Shown: positions 18,843 through 28,504 of the stretch, piece after piece | Numbering within the stretch: position 1 is the stretch's first letter | Layout of the letters: every line of letters begins with the position of its first letter | From: Gammaproteobacteria bacterium | GTDB taxonomy: Bacteria > Pseudomonadota > Gammaproteobacteria > Pseudomonadales > Azotimanducaceae_A | Length of the DNA stretch: 64,000 nucleotides | Direction: 5' to 3' | NCBI GenBank assembly: GCA_012960755.1 | Contig: DUAT01000057.1 | Coordinates: forward strand, 597,334 to 661,333 | The notes under the pieces: generated by a model | Databases searched by the model: none | What the model saw: only the letters and a program-made list of their open reading frames with translations | Told to the model about the DNA's origin: nothing | Program-made: the position numbers and the translations under genes

Positions 18843-20486
18843 TTGTCAATGAAGTGGATACCCACCTTTGTTTCCCTCGTTCTACTCTTTGCTTCCATTC
18901 ACGGTGAGGCTAACGAGTACCGAACTGATGGCCGTATCGTTGCTATTGGTGTGATAAACAACTCCTACGAACAACTGCACCAGCTTCTGTTGGAGCTGTC
19001 ACTGATCGATGAATCTGGTGACTGGTCTGGAGCAGATGCCTATCTTGTCAGCCTTGGTGACCTTGTCGGTCAGGGACCGGATTCACGCAAAGTTCTCGAC
19101 CTGCTTATGCGATTGCAGTCACAGGCACCAGATTCCGGTGGAAGAGTACTCCAGGTACTGGGCGACCATGAACTCATGTTGCTCGCCGGAGATTTGCAAT
19201 ATGTATCCGAATCCGACCATCAATTCGCTGAAGCTTTCTCACCATTTGGTGTTTACGGAGCATGGCTACTTAGCGCGGTGCCGGTTATCAAGATCAATGA
19301 CTCAATTTTTGTCCATGGCGGTCTCTCTTCCGAACTCTTTGACAAATCAGTTGACGAGATTAACCAGACGATCCGGACCCAACTGGAGCAAGTCACAAAA
19401 TCACGTTCACCCGCGGGAAAGGAGCTTAAGAAACTCACTGAGTCAGAAAACAGCCCCGCGTTCTCTGCACGAGGACCCATTTGGTATCGCGGCAACAGCA
19501 CATGTCACCCCTACAGTGAGTCTTTTAACACCGAGAAAATTCTGAAACGCCTGGGTGCAATGCATATCATCGTTGGACACGCTGAACCAGTCGAAAATAT
19601 GATTAGCCGGATCAACGGGCAGGTAATCCTGGCTGGTTCTGGCGCGAAAGAATCTGCGGCGAAGGTCAAAGCATCTGCATTGGTGATCAACAAAAATGGG
19701 CTCAAGATGCATTACCTGGGTGCGAGCCAACTTGAAGATATCCCGCAACAGCAATCCCTTCACGGTATTGGCTCCGATATCATGACTGATGAAGAAATCG
19801 AGGAATTTCTGCTAACAGCAACCATTACCCGGGTTAAACCTATCGGTCTTGGGGTCACCAAATCGAGCAAAATCACTCTGAAGAAAAACGGCGTTCAGTT
19901 AAATGCACTGTTCAAAACCTATGATTCAACTCCCGGTCTCGAATCAAGAAAAGGATATGGTCGCCACCCGGAATTTGAACCTGATCGCTATCAGCATGAG
20001 CTCGCCGCTTATAGAATAGATCGACTATTGGACCTTCATCTGGTACCAGCCTCTGTTGAAAGAACGATTGACGGTCAGAAAGGGCTGGTTCAACTCTGGC
20101 TCGAAAATGTCACCAATGAAACAGAAAGGGTGGAGAAAAAACTGCCTTTCGACAGCGCCTGTGCGCGATTCGAACAGTATCGACTGAGGTTTATATTTGA
20201 TGTCCTTATTTATAATACTGATCGCAACACTGGCAACTTCGTATTTACCAACGATGGCAATATGATGTACCTGATCGATCATTCAATAGCATTCGGGCTC
20301 GAGAAGAAACGACCGGCGCAATACAAGAAAGTGACATTAAGAGTTTCCGGATTAATGGAAGGCAAGTTGTTGAGCCTGACCCCGGAAATCCTGCATCAGG
20401 CGTTATCGAATTATCTTCATCCGAGGCAAATTGATGCCATCATTGATCGGCGGGATCTTATTCTGAAACAAGCCACCAGACCCTGA
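18843..20486 (+). CDS. exported fusion of a degenerate metallophosphatase domain and a HipA/FAM20-like kinase domain
   Basis: A 545-547-residue protein; TTG 18843 sits 5 bp after AGGAAAG, ATG 18849 is the alternative. A signal peptide is clear (IPTFVSLVLLFASIHGEA). Residues 25-280 have the calcineurin-like order, but motif I reads GVINNS instead of GDxHG and motif III GDHE instead of GNHE; GDLVGQG, VHGG and VGHA remain. From about residue 335 a second domain has kinase-like marks: Lys in NALFKTYD, Glu in YQHELAAY, a catalytic loop NTDRNTGN (about 457) and metal Asp in YLIDHS (about 476). The kinase side looks complete and the phosphatase side impaired. The stop is 8 bp before the translocase-family gene. 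Confidence 0.7.
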   Translation: MSMKWIPTFVSLVLLFASIHGEANEYRTDGRIVAIGVINNSYEQLHQLLLELSLIDESGDWSGADAYLVSLGDLVGQGPDSRKVLDLLMRLQSQAPDSGGRVLQVLGDHELMLLAGDLQYVSESDHQFAEAFSPFGVYGAWLLSAVPVIKINDSIFVHGGLSSELFDKSVDEINQTIRTQLEQVTKSRSPAGKELKKLTESENSPAFSARGPIWYRGNSTCHPYSESFNTEKILKRLGAMHIIVGHAEPVENMISRINGQVILAGSGAKESAAKVKASALVINKNGLKMHYLGASQLEDIPQQQSLHGIGSDIMTDEEIEEFLLTATITRVKPIGLGVTKSSKITLKKNGVQLNALFKTYDSTPGLESRKGYGRHPEFEPDRYQHELAAYRIDRLLDLHLVPASVERTIDGQKGLVQLWLENVTNETERVEKKLPFDSACARFEQYRLRFIFDVLIYNTDRNTGNFVFTNDGNMMYLIDHSIAFGLEKKRPAQYKKVTLRVSGLMEGKLLSLTPEILHQALSNYLHPRQIDAIIDRRDLILKQATRP

Positions 20487-20493
20487 TAAATTT

Positions 20494-21858
20494 ATGAATT
20501 CAGACGCATCTTCCAACGAAGCAACACTTTCATGGGGTGAAAGGCTACTCTCCCTGGGAGCCGAGATTCGCCCCGGCGAAGGTAAGAGTGCTTATCTGCT
20601 GATGACATCGCTGTTCTTCCTGTTGATTACTGCCTACCTGCTAAAACCTGCGCGGGAAATGCTGATTTTGACTCAAGGCGGTTCGGAAATAAGAAGTTAC
20701 TCTGTGGCCCTGCAGGCAATTCTGCTCATTGTGGTAATACCCATTTACGGCATATTGGTGCGGAAATTTGACGGTCGAAAGTTCATGCTGGGCATCACCG
20801 TTTTTTTCGCCACAAACATGTTCTGTTTCTACGTTCTAGCAAAAATGGGGGTGCAGATTTCTATTCCCTTCTTTGTCTGGTTGGGAGTCTATGGGGTGCT
20901 CATTGTGTCCCAGTTCTGGGGTTTCGCGTCACAGGTTTACGACAAACAAAGAGGTGAGCGACTATTCGCCCTCGTCGCTGTAGGTGCGTCTGTCGGGGCC
21001 TGGGTAGGCTCGATTCTCTCTCGCTGGCTGGTCACTTTTTTCGGTCCGAATGAACTGATACTGATGAGTATATTCACCCTTCTCATCGCGGTCGCAATTA
21101 CCACACGATTATCCGCTGACGATTTCAGTGGCGTCAGCGAAGAACCCAAAAAGGCAGTCTCCTACTGGAGCGGGTTTTCCATGGTGGTTAAAAGTCGCTA
21201 CCTGATTCTGATCGCTATCTTCGTTATTTTGCTTAATTGGGTAAACAGTACCGGGGAATACCTGCTTTCGTTCCTGGTAGAAGTTTTCTATGAGGAAGGA
21301 ACAGCAGCAGGGTCGATTACAGATTCAAAAGAAACCTACATCGGAAAGTTCTACACTGAATTCTACCTGATGGTGAACCTCGTGGGTGTCATCATTCAGT
21401 TTTTTGTCGTTTCCCGTTTAATCAAATGGGCTGGATTCAGGCCAGCCTTCGTGATCACCCCAATACTTGTTTTCATGGGCTATGGACTATTGGCCTTTTT
21501 CCCCATCGTCGCCCTGTTTCGGGTAGTGAAGGTTGCAGAAAACGGTCTCGACTATTCCCTGCAGAACACCACGCGACAGATCCTGTTCCTCCCCACTACC
21601 AGGCGCGAAAAATATGAAGCTCGCGCGGTCATCGATACGCTATGCTTCCGGTTTGGAGACCTGCTCCAGGCTGGAGCGGTATTTATAGGCCTTAACGTGC
21701 TGTATGTGCTCCCGCGGCATTTTGTATTCCTGAACATCTTCCTGGCTTTAGCTATGGTGATCGTGGGAATGTACATTGGGAAATACTACCTTGAGAAGAC
21801 CAGCATTGAGAAACCCGGGGAATCGGATTCTTCCCGGTCTGACTCAATCACTGCCTAG
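20494..21858 (+). CDS. ATP/ADP translocase-family (Npt1/Npt2-like) membrane protein
   Basis: A 454-residue protein with about 11-12 transmembrane helices. The first helix block YLLKPAREMLILTQGG, the KFDGRKFMLGI loop, WGFASQVYDKQRGERLFALV and the NTTRQILFLPTTRREKYEAR segment are typical of the bacterial nucleotide-translocase-like branch of the MFS superfamily. In intracellular bacteria such proteins exchange ATP and ADP or import nucleotides; in free-living bacteria the role is unknown. It follows the exported kinase-like gene by 8 bp, which suggests shared function. The C-terminal tail is short and charged. Confidence 0.78.
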   Translation: MNSDASSNEATLSWGERLLSLGAEIRPGEGKSAYLLMTSLFFLLITAYLLKPAREMLILTQGGSEIRSYSVALQAILLIVVIPIYGILVRKFDGRKFMLGITVFFATNMFCFYVLAKMGVQISIPFFVWLGVYGVLIVSQFWGFASQVYDKQRGERLFALVAVGASVGAWVGSILSRWLVTFFGPNELILMSIFTLLIAVAITTRLSADDFSGVSEEPKKAVSYWSGFSMVVKSRYLILIAIFVILLNWVNSTGEYLLSFLVEVFYEEGTAAGSITDSKETYIGKFYTEFYLMVNLVGVIIQFFVVSRLIKWAGFRPAFVITPILVFMGYGLLAFFPIVALFRVVKVAENGLDYSLQNTTRQILFLPTTRREKYEARAVIDTLCFRFGDLLQAGAVFIGLNVLYVLPRHFVFLNIFLALAMVIVGMYIGKYYLEKTSIEKPGESDSSRSDSITA

Positions 21859-21908
21859 CGCCGTTGCCAGGAATCAGCGTCCCGACACACTCTTGTGTTC
21901 ACTATCCA

Positions 21909-23279
21909 TCACAGTGAATTCTTGTAGATCACACCATCCTTCATAATGACCCGGATTGTTTCAATACCATCACGGGGCTCGGCATCAAACCACTTCTCGT
22001 TACCACCGATCACTGTGATATCTTCAAGCGGGTTACCATCAACCAGCAACAGATCGGCATAGGCACCTTCTTCTACCACACCTAACTTTCCCTCTGGGTA
22101 CGGGTCAAGAACCGCACCGGAGAGTTTAAGGATTTCACCATTGACCGAGGTTAATGCCTTGAGGTAGTAATGGTTACCAAAGAATTGTGCACCCAGGTAA
22201 ATCTGGTGGTCGTTTTGTGCCTGGCACGCGGTTGGTAAACCAATACAGTCACCCTGGAAGCCGAGTTTAGGGCGATACTTTTTGACATTCTCAACATAGT
22301 CCTTAAACGCCAACTGGGCAGATGCCGCCTTGCGAGTCGAAGCCGGGCTTGCAGAGATGGCTTCAACTTCGCCCAGGGCGGAAGAAAAAGCCTGCATATT
22401 GGTTGTCATATAAGCACCCTTTTTCTTCATCAATCTGGCGATTTCAGAATCAAACATAAAACCATGTTCGATGGTCTTTACTCCGTGAACCAGACAACGC
22501 ATGATCGATTTCTTGCTATAAGCGTGAGACATCACATAAGACCCGTAAGCATTGGCAACTTCTACTGCAGCACGAATCTCTTCCGGTGAATAGGCATCGA
22601 GTTGCCATGGATCAAACTGTGACGCCACGCCACCACTGGACATGATTTTGATTTGAGTCGCCCCCTGCATAAAATTCTGCCTGGCTGCCGTCTTTATCGC
22701 ATCCACGCCATCAGCGGTTAGGGTCATACCCAAGCTTCCCGCTGCAGAATTCGGCCCGTTTATTGTTTCATTGGGTGTTGTGAAATTTCTGAAATCAGCG
22801 TGCGACCCTGTCGGACCAATAAAACCTCCTGAAGGGTAAATTCTTGGGCCCTGGACCAGGCCAGCATCAATTGTTTTTCTCAGTCCTGCCCCCATGCCAC
22901 CTGCATCCCGCCAGGAAGTAAAACCAGACATCAATGCAGCTTTGGCATTTACCGCAGAGCGAATCGCAAGTTCTTCCCAATTCCGGTTGTTCTCAATATC
23001 GGCAAGAGAATTACCATTCATTTGCAAGTGACCATGGCCTTCGATCAAGCCCGGCATCAATGTCCGACCTCCGCCATCAATCATTGTCGCACCATCCGCA
23101 ATGATCGGCTCTGAAGTAACTTGTTTAATCAGGTTTTTCTCGATTAGCACATTCATGCTCATCTGCAGTTTTTTGGAGGTACCATCGAAAACATTAACGT
23201 TCATAAACAGTGTTTTCCCATCAGCAAAAACACTGCTGGACAAAACTAATAACATTAGGGTTGCAAAGATGCGTGTCAT
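21909..23279 (-). CDS. secreted metal-dependent amidohydrolase
   Basis: A 456-residue protein with a signal peptide (RIFATLMLLVLSSSVFA). Amidohydrolase marks are in order: HxH in EGHGHLQ (about residue 82), the Lys region QIKIMSSGG, His in MSHAYSKKS and TIEHGFMF, and the C-terminal strand block GAYADLLLVDGNPLEDI. It belongs to the imidazolonepropionase/prolidase-like branch often acting on cyclic amides or dipeptides in the periplasm. It is 39 bp downstream of a small lipoprotein gene and probably in an operon with it and the VOC gene. Confidence 0.87.
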   Translation of the reverse strand: MTRIFATLMLLVLSSSVFADGKTLFMNVNVFDGTSKKLQMSMNVLIEKNLIKQVTSEPIIADGATMIDGGGRTLMPGLIEGHGHLQMNGNSLADIENNRNWEELAIRSAVNAKAALMSGFTSWRDAGGMGAGLRKTIDAGLVQGPRIYPSGGFIGPTGSHADFRNFTTPNETINGPNSAAGSLGMTLTADGVDAIKTAARQNFMQGATQIKIMSSGGVASQFDPWQLDAYSPEEIRAAVEVANAYGSYVMSHAYSKKSIMRCLVHGVKTIEHGFMFDSEIARLMKKKGAYMTTNMQAFSSALGEVEAISASPASTRKAASAQLAFKDYVENVKKYRPKLGFQGDCIGLPTACQAQNDHQIYLGAQFFGNHYYLKALTSVNGEILKLSGAVLDPYPEGKLGVVEEGAYADLLLVDGNPLEDITVIGGNEKWFDAEPRDGIETIRVIMKDGVIYKNSL

Positions 23280-23317
23280 TAAACTCTCCTTGGATGTTGT
23301 GGTTATCGTTCTACGGT

Positions 23318-23584
23318 CTATCTTTGCATCGGCCTCGCCTGGGGCATCGGCCTCGGTGTTGGCCGGGGTTGAATTGAAGGTCCTCCCGGCCGATGTACTG
23401 GTGGTCGGGGCCGGTACATCGGTGGACCAAAACCCCCATGAGGGTAATGCCGCGGATACCCATAACCATAACCATGGCTATAGTGAATGCCGTAGGATGT
23501 GTGAACGCTGCCACCTGTGCTCTCACAGGAAACAATGCCCGCCAACGTTAGTCCAAGGATCATAACACCAGCAAATATCCTCAT
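23318..23584 (-). CDS. small Gly/His/Pro-rich lipoprotein
   Basis: An ATG at 23584 overlaps the stop of the upstream VOC gene (ATGA), giving 88 residues. It has a lipoprotein signal (FAGVMILGLTLAGIVSC) and then a low-complexity tail rich in Gly, His, Tyr and Pro (for example HGYGYGYPRHYPHGG, followed by Pro-Arg repeats). Such tails occur in small envelope proteins, and the His could bind metals; this is inference. Function unknown. Confidence 0.6.
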   Translation of the reverse strand: MRIFAGVMILGLTLAGIVSCESTGGSVHTSYGIHYSHGYGYGYPRHYPHGGFGPPMYRPRPPVHRPGGPSIQPRPTPRPMPQARPMQR

Positions 23585-24429
23585 GACTCGCCCTCCCATT
23601 GAGGCGCCTCATAAATTGCCAGCAAACCTCCTGTTGGATCTGCTATTAATACGATGTTAGGTTTAGCCTCGCCTTTAAGTTCACGAGACTCACCCCCGGC
23701 TTTTTTCACTTTCAACAGGGTATCAGCAACACTTTCGACCAGCACATAGGGCAGCCAGATTGATTTTTTCTGGGACTCGTGACCTTGTACCAACCCAGCC
23801 CTGGCTATCTCTCCCACGGCCAGCAACAGGTCTTGATCCCTATCTGACATCCAGTTATCCACAACCTCATATCCAAGCTCGGCATAGAACGCTGCCGCTA
23901 TTTTTGTATCCGTAGACCACAGTTCTATCCAGACCCATTCGCCAATCTCCGCGCCCTCTTCCACAGGGTCACCGGAAGCAGAATCGATCACGCCGAAAAC
24001 CGCCGAATCAGGTGCTACATAAATAGCAATTTCACCACGACCTTCGATAAATGTTGGTTCAAAAACAACCTCGGCACCCGCATTGGTGAGGTAACGATGG
24101 GATTTTTCCAGGTCAGAAGATGAGATAAAGCTAATCCACTGGTTGGACTCTGTGGCTTCGTCCTGGTTTTTCGCAATACCGCCCAGTCGTTGGCCTCTAT
24201 GACTCAGTACAAGATAGTCTGCATCGAAGTAGGTCGCATGCCAGCCAAAAACGTCGGAGTAGAACCTGGCAGCTTTGCGGACATCGGTGGTCAGCAGATC
24301 AGCCCAGACAAACTTCCCCGGGTATTTGTGATCAGTGCTGGATTCCGTGATTGCCAGACTCTGGGCGAATAACGGTAGGTAAGCAGATAAAAGAAAGAGT
24401 ACAAAAACTCGTTTCAGAATCCTTTTCAT
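23581..24429 (-). CDS. exported double VOC (glyoxalase-fold) domain protein
   Basis: A 282-residue protein with a signal peptide (VFVLFLLSAYLPLFAQSLA). Two VOC modules follow: GKFVWADLLTTDVRKAARFY near residue 40 and GEWVWIELWSTDTKIAAAFY near residue 168, each with the ending strand typical of the fold (TGGLLAIYEA at the end). VOC proteins bind metals and small substrates, or act as binding proteins; secretion makes a detoxification or binding role in the periplasm possible. It is the first gene of a leftward unit with the small lipoprotein and the amidohydrolase. Confidence 0.8.
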   Translation of the reverse strand: MKRILKRVFVLFLLSAYLPLFAQSLAITESSTDHKYPGKFVWADLLTTDVRKAARFYSDVFGWHATYFDADYLVLSHRGQRLGGIAKNQDEATESNQWISFISSSDLEKSHRYLTNAGAEVVFEPTFIEGRGEIAIYVAPDSAVFGVIDSASGDPVEEGAEIGEWVWIELWSTDTKIAAAFYAELGYEVVDNWMSDRDQDLLLAVGEIARAGLVQGHESQKKSIWLPYVLVESVADTLLKVKKAGGESRELKGEAKPNIVLIADPTGGLLAIYEAPQWEGES

Positions 24430-24517
24430 TGGGTATTACTCCTAAAGGCAATCTATACGAATCATGCAATCGATTCTAACAGTTAGCGAAGCTTTGATTA
24501 AGTGGATTATCCACCAA

Positions 24518-26737
24518 TCAAAACGGTCGCCCAACAAACAGATAGGTCGCGAAATTCCCCCCCTCTGCAAGCCCGGCAGCCAGGTATACCGGACCGATGA
24601 AAGTATCTGCACCCACAAATAAAGCACCAGCGGTTAACGTATTGCTGAGGGAGATGTCGTCAGAATCCTGCCAGGCATTTCCCAGTTCCAAAGAAGCACC
24701 CACGTACAATGAGGCATCAAGAAAACCACGCAACGGGTTGGAATGCAATCTGCGATAGTAAATCGCTCGCCCAACTGCCGTATGCCGCCCACTGAGTTCA
24801 TCGCGCTGAAAACCCGACAGCTGAAAGAGTCCACCAATAGTCACCAGGTTCTGGGAACCAGGAACTTTGTTGAGCTGGGACTGGATGTCAAGGCCGCCTA
24901 TAAATGTGTGGGCGCCCCAACTCCTGGCTGTTGCAACGTGACCAGCAGCGATATCCACATCAAGGCTGCCACCGGCAGACTTGCGCTGCCCTACCCATCC
25001 CAACCTGGCCTGTGATCCATTTTTAGGAAAATAGATATTGTCATACGTATCGTAAGCCGCCGTTGCAGTGTAACCACCAATATCAAACTTCCCGGACGGA
25101 ATATCGCCACCAATATTGACGCTCGTGGTACCTGAACCACCCAACACTCCTATTGTTACCTGCCCGGAATTTCCGAATATCCTGCCTAGCTGCAATTGAC
25201 CCTTAAGCTCCTTGACTCGCGACTGGGCGATAATGTCCCCATCGGAATAGCTGTTGACGTTGCGCTCGGTATAATCTGCACTGGCTGAAACGAAATATCG
25301 CCCCGTCTTAACCAACGGCTGATAAAACTCCGTTGAAAGCTGCTGGCGTTCACCAATTCTCACCTGGCTGCGCCATTCTGCATCGAGGCGATTTAACTGC
25401 GTCCATGTCATGCTGGCCGACCCGGTGTAGGCACTGTTACCATCGAGGTCGTCTTCGAGGGAGATGCCGAATCGCCAAAAACGATTCCCCGTGCGATTTT
25501 CGACCACACTCAGTTGCAGCAGCGACGACTCCCCCTGATCAACGAGATCAAAATCCACGGTGCTGAATGCACCGATGCCATATATCTTAAGCAGATCCTT
25601 TTCGAGCGCGGCTTTATTCAACGGTTGGTCAAGTGCCTGGGTAACGAGCGAAAGGATAATCTCGTCGTTGACTTTAGACGTATTGAGTAACTCGATCCCA
25701 TTGATCACCGGTTTTTGCGACCGTTGAGCAATCCGCCTGGCAGAGAGCTCGGCATATTGCTTTTCACTAATCCGGACACTGGCGAAAACGTCATTCAAGT
25801 CGACTACCGCGGTCACTCCTTTTTCAATGTTTATCCAGAGATTGTCAAAATTGGTTTCCTTGTCTGGAGTTATGTTTGGCCGTATAAGAATGTCCCGGTT
25901 GCCCAGGCGCCGAATGCTGGCTTCACTGTTTTTTTGCAGCAACAGGTGGCTGACCTGATCAACCACGGCAAAAATCGAATTTAGATCGGAGGCGGTACGA
26001 ACATAGGAGCCGATATCAACAACAATAATCACATCCGCACCCCACTGCCGGGCCACATCAATCGGCAGGTTATTCACCAGGCTGCCGGTAACAAGAAGCC
26101 GTTCATTGATTTCGACCGGGGGTAGAGTACCGGGTGAACTCGATGTTGCCAGTATTGCCCGATCAAGCGCACCGTTTGCCAGAACAACCTCATCGCCAGT
26201 AACCAGATCCATTGCCACCGCCCGGAAAGCAATCGGTAAGCCATCAAAATTTTTGACGCCTTTGGTATCCGAAGTCACGGTCTGCAACAGCCGCGCCAAT
26301 TTTTCGTTCGGCACCAGTGATGTAGGCAGCAGTGCCTGTCCGTCCTTGATCCCAACCTTGTATTTAATCAGGTAGTCCGCATCGTCGGTTTTGCGCCTGA
26401 ATGACAGGTCCTCGCGCTGTGAATCAGGATCGAAAACATTCGGCCAATTGGTCTCAACCAGAAAATTGTGGATTTCACCCAGGGACATACCAGATGCATA
26501 CAAGCCGCCCACAACACCTCCAAAGCCGCTCCCTACCACCAGATCGATAGGCACTCGCTGCCGCTCCAGTTCCTGTAAAACTCCAAGATGTGCAACACCA
26601 TGGGCCCCCCCGCCACCCAATACGACGGCTATTTTTGGACGAATTTGTTTATCATCAGGATGTTGGTCACTCTGCGCAGGAGGTGCAGAAAAAACGATAT
26701 AGCAAATGAGGATTAGCGTTGAGAATTGCTGAAACAT
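24518..26737 (-). CDS. patatin-Omp85 (PlpD-like) protein lacking the catalytic dyad
   Basis: The preferred ATG is 26737, with GGAG upstream and a signal peptide (STLILICYIVFSAPPAQS); it gives 739 residues. The patatin domain has the oxyanion loop GGGGAHGVAHLG, a POTRA-like part follows (GIELLNTSKVNDEIILSLV), and a 16-strand barrel region ends in Phe (YLFVGRPF). Where the family has GxSxG this protein reads GSGFG, with Gly in the serine position (about residue 70), and the usual DGG motif reads VTGSLVNNLP, so the Asp is also gone. It is therefore probably a non-enzymatic member that may still translocate or bind lipid. Confidence 0.85.
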   Translation of the reverse strand: MFQQFSTLILICYIVFSAPPAQSDQHPDDKQIRPKIAVVLGGGGAHGVAHLGVLQELERQRVPIDLVVGSGFGGVVGGLYASGMSLGEIHNFLVETNWPNVFDPDSQREDLSFRRKTDDADYLIKYKVGIKDGQALLPTSLVPNEKLARLLQTVTSDTKGVKNFDGLPIAFRAVAMDLVTGDEVVLANGALDRAILATSSSPGTLPPVEINERLLVTGSLVNNLPIDVARQWGADVIIVVDIGSYVRTASDLNSIFAVVDQVSHLLLQKNSEASIRRLGNRDILIRPNITPDKETNFDNLWINIEKGVTAVVDLNDVFASVRISEKQYAELSARRIAQRSQKPVINGIELLNTSKVNDEIILSLVTQALDQPLNKAALEKDLLKIYGIGAFSTVDFDLVDQGESSLLQLSVVENRTGNRFWRFGISLEDDLDGNSAYTGSASMTWTQLNRLDAEWRSQVRIGERQQLSTEFYQPLVKTGRYFVSASADYTERNVNSYSDGDIIAQSRVKELKGQLQLGRIFGNSGQVTIGVLGGSGTTSVNIGGDIPSGKFDIGGYTATAAYDTYDNIYFPKNGSQARLGWVGQRKSAGGSLDVDIAAGHVATARSWGAHTFIGGLDIQSQLNKVPGSQNLVTIGGLFQLSGFQRDELSGRHTAVGRAIYYRRLHSNPLRGFLDASLYVGASLELGNAWQDSDDISLSNTLTAGALFVGADTFIGPVYLAAGLAEGGNFATYLFVGRPF

Positions 26738-26816
26738 CGGTAAGCTCCGCTGTACATAATACGTTTCATATTGGTCGAGCATAACTACAGCCAAACTGTT
26801 GCCCGGTATTTTGTTG

Positions 26817-28478
26817 TTACTCCAGCAGAATCAAAATTCTTGAATTAACACCACTGCTGTGACCACGGATACCGCCCTCATCGAGGGTGATATAGCGATA
26901 GTTTAAGTTGACATTAAATAATGGTGTCAACCACCAGTTCATACTCGCCGACCAGATCTCCAGATCGCCACCATCGAGCAGGCCATCGTTCATGTCAAGA
27001 GACGAGTATCGAATGCCATATTCCCATGCACCCCAGCCATTTTGTTCAACAGAACGTGAAATTGGCACGCCACTGAAGGTCCCATTACTTTTTCGATAGG
27101 ACCTGACCTCACCGGTGGCGATCCAGGAGAGTGTCGTGTTAAAGCCCTTGATTGTTGCATCTTCCAACGCTACAGAATCAATGTCAGTTCGGAGGAACTC
27201 ACTATGTAGCCAGAATGGCCCTGAACGCAGCGAGGCCTCAAATTGATACCATGTTGCTTCATCTGTGATCGAACCATCAATAAAACCTGAATCAACAAAG
27301 ACCGGGGACTTGTTGAATTCCGGTTCCGTCCTGATACTTCCTCCTTCGTCCACATCTGAATATCGATAACCCAGTCCGAGGTGCAACAGTGTACTTTCGT
27401 TTTCACTCATAAACGGCACCCAGGTTGCCCTGGCTACATACTGGGTAGCATTGTCGCTCATCGAACTGGGTTGATCCTTATCGAGAAAATCGTTGAATAC
27501 ACCACCCGCAAAGCTCACCCGGTCGTCGAAGATTTCACCTGCAGCCACAATACCAACATTGCGTGCGGGTAGCAGCGCATCGGCTGCTGCCGAACGTTCC
27601 TGCATAGGCAGGTCAATCATTCCCATGGTTCGTTCCATTGAAATAGGTTCTTTTTGTTTACCGATGCTAACGCTGACTTTTTGAAACACCGGAATATCCA
27701 GGCGCACATCGAAGAATGTGAAATCATCGGAAACTGTTTGATCGAAGCCCTTGTCAAACGCATGGGTCGCCCCAAATAGCGTCCAGATCCAGGGCTTTTT
27801 GAAATTAAAGGTCCCCACTCCTCCTATCCGAAGTCCCCTCACCTCGCCGCCACTGAAATCATCCAGGTCAACACCCAATTGTGTCTTACTCCTCGCATCC
27901 TGTTGGAGCCAGCGCTGACGATCCATCACAGGACCACCTGCCAAAATCCCGGTGACATACCTTGTATCGAGTCTGTTCCACTTAGAAGTGTCAGTATAAC
28001 TCGATGATTTAGCCAGGGGCGGCGGTGTATAAGCCAGCCATCCCTGTGATTCCTTGCGTCTTTCCTCATTTGTCTTACCACTGACCCTGGCGAAATTGTT
28101 TTATAGTATTTCCCCGCTATATATAGCAAAACTCGCGTAGGTTTTTGTGTCCAGCAGTGCCTGGATATTTTCCCTGGGATCCTCCCGAAGAATAATAAAC
28201 CCGGCAGGCTGCCCCAGATCCAGTTGGCCGATGATAATACCTCCTGAAGCGTCATAGGTGGTGTCTGCGTCTTCGAGTGAAATGGCATCCTCGGTGATTA
28301 TGTCCAGGATACCGTTTTTTATCACGATGTTAACCTTGGTTGTTGGCGCGTCATCAACGTTGTTGGGAATAACTACATTACGAATGACGGTTACTTTGAT
28401 TTTTTCCTCGACTGCTTCCCCGGCGAGGACCGGGAATACCATCACCAACAGAAATAGAGTGATACCAGATGTTTTAAT
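26817..28478 (-). pseudogene. OprO/OprP-like porin interrupted by an in-frame TAA
   Basis: A single frame runs from about 28478 to 26817, except for a TAA at 28101-28103. The part before it has a signal-like segment (SGITLFLLVMVFPVLAGEA) and the conserved RNVVIPNNVDDAPT and TYDASGGIIIGQLDLGQP blocks; the part after it is a phosphate-selective-porin-like barrel with alternating aromatic strands. The natural signal peptide has no ATG: the codon before KTSG is ATT (28478), and the first usual starts (TTG 28448, ATG 28442) would cut the signal. Nonsense mutation plus a weak start suggests decay, although a sequencing error at the TAA cannot be excluded. Confidence 0.75.
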
Positions 28479-28504
28479 ATGGAACCTGCTAATCTACATC
28501 ACCT

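Noticed and set aside
28101..28103. In-frame TAA of the OprP-like porin considered as recoding
   Set aside because: TAA is not a selenocysteine codon, the site has no cysteine-type redox context, and the start codon is also doubtful; treated as decay or error.
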